A stretch of DNA of 6,927 nucleotides from Microcaldota archaeon (GTDB lineage: Archaea; Micrarchaeota; Micrarchaeia; Norongarragalinales; UBA8480), in NCBI GenBank assembly GCA_030697615.1, contig JAUYPK010000143.1:1-6927 (forward strand). The letters are read 5' to 3'. Positions within the stretch are counted from its first letter, which is position 1. Every line of letters begins with the position of its first letter. Positions 5,327-6,927 of this stretch are shown here, one piece after another. Both the position numbers and the translations under genes were made by a program. The notes under the pieces were generated by a model, which saw nothing but the letters and a program-made list of their open reading frames with translations, was not told where the DNA came from and did no database searches.

Positions 5327-5763
5327 ATCTCCACTTCATCGCCTACTTTAAGCCCAGATGAATTAGCATTGCCAGCGTTTACTTCAAGCACGTACTTGGC
5401 ATTTTGTTGCTGGTTAATTGGAACACAAACTGCTGCATTGCAGGGTTGCGCATTGCTTTCAATAAAAACAACCGTGCCACTATTTGAAATCCAAATTATG
5501 TCAAGCGGAAACTTCATGTCCTTCATCCAAAAAGGGTACTGCCCCTCAGTTTCAAACACGAACAACATTGCAGTTCCAACTGGCAAAACGTCGCGGTTCG
5601 AAAGCCCAGCTACGCGTTGCGCTTCAGTAGATGCAACTTCAACTTCAAAACAGTTTTGCTTTAGGCAAATCTCGTTCGCACTAGACCTTGGTAAAAACAT
5701 AAAAACAATTACAGTAGCGAGCACTGCAACAACCAACACGAGCATAATTGAAAAAAACTTCAT
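5314..5763 (-). CDS. DUF192 family protein, membrane-anchored or secreted, 149 aa
   Basis: Residues about 5-24 are strongly hydrophobic (a signal peptide or anchor). The DUF192 domain follows: VEVASTEAQRVAGLSNRDVL at 41-60, MLFVFETEG-QYPFWMKDMKFPLDIIWI at 66-92, and the ending KYVLEVNAG, then SGLKVGDEVEI. F78, W79, M80 and P86-L-D belong to the most conserved family core. Four cysteines, C33/C38 and C108/C113, may form disulfides outside the cell. The family has no established biochemical role, so none is assigned. ATG 5763 is firm: an in-frame TGA lies four codons upstream, and GTGAT (5776-5772) is an SD at 8 nt. The gap to the upstream protease gene is 43 bp on the same strand, so co-transcription is likely. 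Confidence 0.93.
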   Translation of the reverse strand: MKFFSIMLVLVVAVLATVIVFMFLPRSSANEICLKQNCFEVEVASTEAQRVAGLSNRDVLPVGTAMLFVFETEGQYPFWMKDMKFPLDIIWISNSGTVVFIESNAQPCNAAVCVPINQQQNAKYVLEVNAGNANSSGLKVGDEVEIKIA

Positions 5764-5771
5764 GGGAAAAA

Positions 5772-5776
5772 ATCAC
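5772..5776 (-). promoter_or_regulatory. Shine-Dalgarno GTGAT for the DUF192 gene
   Basis: GTGAT matches the 3' part of the GGAGGTGAT consensus and lies 8 nt before ATG 5763 on the minus strand. Confidence 0.5.
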
Positions 5777-5806
5777 GCGGCATTCAAAACATAAGGGTAT
5801 TATTTG

Positions 5807-6927
5807 CTATTTAATTAACGGCAGCGCATTGAGTAAAATTATCAACAAAGTTAGTACAGCTAGTCCATTGGTAGTTGCTTTGGCGAGCTTGGGATTCTTT
5901 GGAAGCAACTGGTTAATTTCATCTGCAATTAAGTGGTGGCCATCTGTAATGAACAGCGGCAGTAAGTTGATGACTGAAAGTGCTAAGCTGAGTAGAACTG
6001 ACCATTTTAGTATTTCGGCGAAGAAAGAGGCGATTGCGTATGGAATTGCATTTGCTGGAGCAGAGTAGGGTGAGATTTGTATTCCCATTTTTCCTTCGCT
6101 GTCCAAGTTTATTGGAATAATTCTACCGTCGAGTAGTTGAAGCGAAATAGTTTGTTCCATTCCACTAGCAGCATTTTTTAATTCTTTTACTAGGGAATCA
6201 ATGTTAGGTGTGGAAACACCGTTAATGCCGGTAATTACGTCGCTTGGTTGAAGCAAACCATCAGCTGGAGAGCCAGCCGCAACAGAGGAGATTAAAACTC
6301 CAGAAACCATTGATGCAACTAGGGTAAACGCAATTGCTGAAAATGGTAGGAGTATAAGCATGGTGTAAAAGTTTGAAGCACTACCTGCAACGAGTATACG
6401 CCGCCTTCCTTCGATGCCATGCTTTGTAAATTGTTTTTCGTCCGGCTCTACAAAAGCGCCGATTGGTAGGAAGCCAAGTAACAGTACACCGGAGTTTTTC
6501 ACCTTGAGTTTTTCAATGAAGAACAACACACCGTGAGCTGTTTCGTGGACAATTGCAATTAGGGCAATTGCAAAAATTGCTTCCCATGGCACTGTGACGC
6601 CTGGCACAACTGGCAACACACCTGCAGGTGTGCCTGGAATTGTTAAAATGTTAAAAGCGTTCATCGCAATTGATACAAATCCAATTCCAGCTAATCCGAA
6701 CAACACGCCAACTGCTTGAAGTATAAGCGGGTTTGTAGGCACGCTAGTGGAAAAAGAAGCGACTGCAAATAAAAGCAAAATAAGAGCTAAATGAACAAGG
6801 AGCTTCTTTGGCGTTTTACGAAAGAGGAAAAACGAATAAATTGCGCCAAATCCAAAAGAGAGGCCAAAATCTGCAAGTGCATTTACAATCTTTGGATGTG
6901 TTTTGGCAATGTTTTTCATCAAGTCAA
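5807..6927 (-). CDS. Site-2 protease-like intramembrane zinc metalloprotease (M50) with PDZ domain, 5' end probably beyond the window
   Basis: Numbering is from a possible TTG at 6922. Zinc-site residues are H126-E-T-A-H130 (6547-6533), inside a membrane helix. The third ligand is the D327-G328 of NLLPLFITDG (N319, P322, D327; 5968-5939), the NxxPxxxxDG motif of site-2 proteases. GSASN (180-184) is the matching GxxxN segment. A PDZ domain lies between the catalytic segments, at about 205-285 (VLISSVAAGSPADGLLQPSD). There are several membrane helices on both sides. Such enzymes cut membrane-bound substrates within the bilayer. The start is uncertain: TTG 6922 and ATG 6919 are possible, but the frame stays open to the window edge with no SD visible. 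In related archaeal proteins LM-x-x-I-A-K-x-H-P-x-(I/L)-V is preceded by more N-terminal sequence, so the gene is probably cut by the edge. DUF192 follows after 43 bp. Confidence 0.9.
   Translation of the reverse strand, partial: DLMKNIAKTHPKIVNALADFGLSFGFGAIYSFFLFRKTPKKLLVHLALILLLFAVASFSTSVPTNPLILQAVGVLFGLAGIGFVSIAMNAFNILTIPGTPAGVLPVVPGVTVPWEAIFAIALIAIVHETAHGVLFFIEKLKVKNSGVLLLGFLPIGAFVEPDEKQFTKHGIEGRRRILVAGSASNFYTMLILLPFSAIAFTLVASMVSGVLISSVAAGSPADGLLQPSDVITGINGVSTPNIDSLVKELKNAASGMEQTISLQLLDGRIIPINLDSEGKMGIQISPYSAPANAIPYAIASFFAEILKWSVLLSLALSVINLLPLFITDGHHLIADEINQLLPKNPKLAKATTNGLAVLTLLIILLNALPLIK

Noticed and set aside
5273..5794. Plus-strand open frame of 173 codons over the DUF192 gene
   Set aside because: It lies opposite a clear DUF192 gene with a good start and SD. 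Its translation is Ser/Thr-rich with no family resemblance and it overlaps the end of the 122-aa gene.
6533..6580. Repeated AATTGCAATT-like sequence
   Set aside because: It is explained by repeated Ile-Ala codons in the protease helix (IFAIALIAIV) and has no regular repeat unit.
1..6927. tRNA, rRNA, CRISPR, insertion sequence or toxin-antitoxin pair
   Set aside because: All gaps between genes are under 80 bp and hold no cloverleaf, direct-repeat array, inverted terminal repeats or transposase. No gene resembles a known toxin or antitoxin.

Overview
The window looks archaeal, and the gene content points to a small-genome, DPANN-type archaeon (Diapherotrites/Micrarchaeota-like is a guess). The main evidence is an archaeal nascent-polypeptide-associated complex (NAC) protein with a C-terminal UBA domain, an archease, an archaeal-style site-2 protease, GGTGA-type Shine-Dalgarno (SD) sites, and genes that seem to lack a leader and have TATA-like boxes about 25 bp before the ATG. 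Coding density is very high: no gap between genes exceeds 80 bp. I see no tRNA, rRNA, CRISPR array, insertion sequence or integrase.

Layout. (1) 1-2167, plus strand: a 580-residue secreted cysteine-rich protein, missing only the first base of its start codon, followed by a coupled single-pass membrane protein of 139 residues. These look like a cell-envelope pair of unknown function. (2) 4073-2148, minus strand: a tightly packed three-gene unit of archease, a class I SAM-dependent methyltransferase and a 2H phosphoesterase. The last two overlap by one base. Its 3' end overlaps the membrane-protein gene tail to tail by 20 bp. Archease is the activator of the RNA ligase RtcB, and 2H enzymes act on 2',3'-cyclic phosphate or 2'-5' RNA ends, so this reads as a possible RNA end-processing or repair operon. 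(3) 4074-4151: a divergent promoter region. (4) 4152-5289, plus strand: an unrecognised 105-residue protein, then NAC, then a coupled unrecognised basic 122-residue protein. (5) 6927-5314, minus strand: a site-2 protease (M50 family, with a PDZ domain) whose 5' end probably lies outside the window, followed by a membrane-anchored DUF192 protein.

The most interesting points are the archease/methyltransferase/2H operon, the odd composition of the secreted protein (14 cysteines confined to the first half, then a 98-residue C-terminal stretch with no Asp, Glu or Lys but ten Arg), and the unknown basic protein coupled to NAC.
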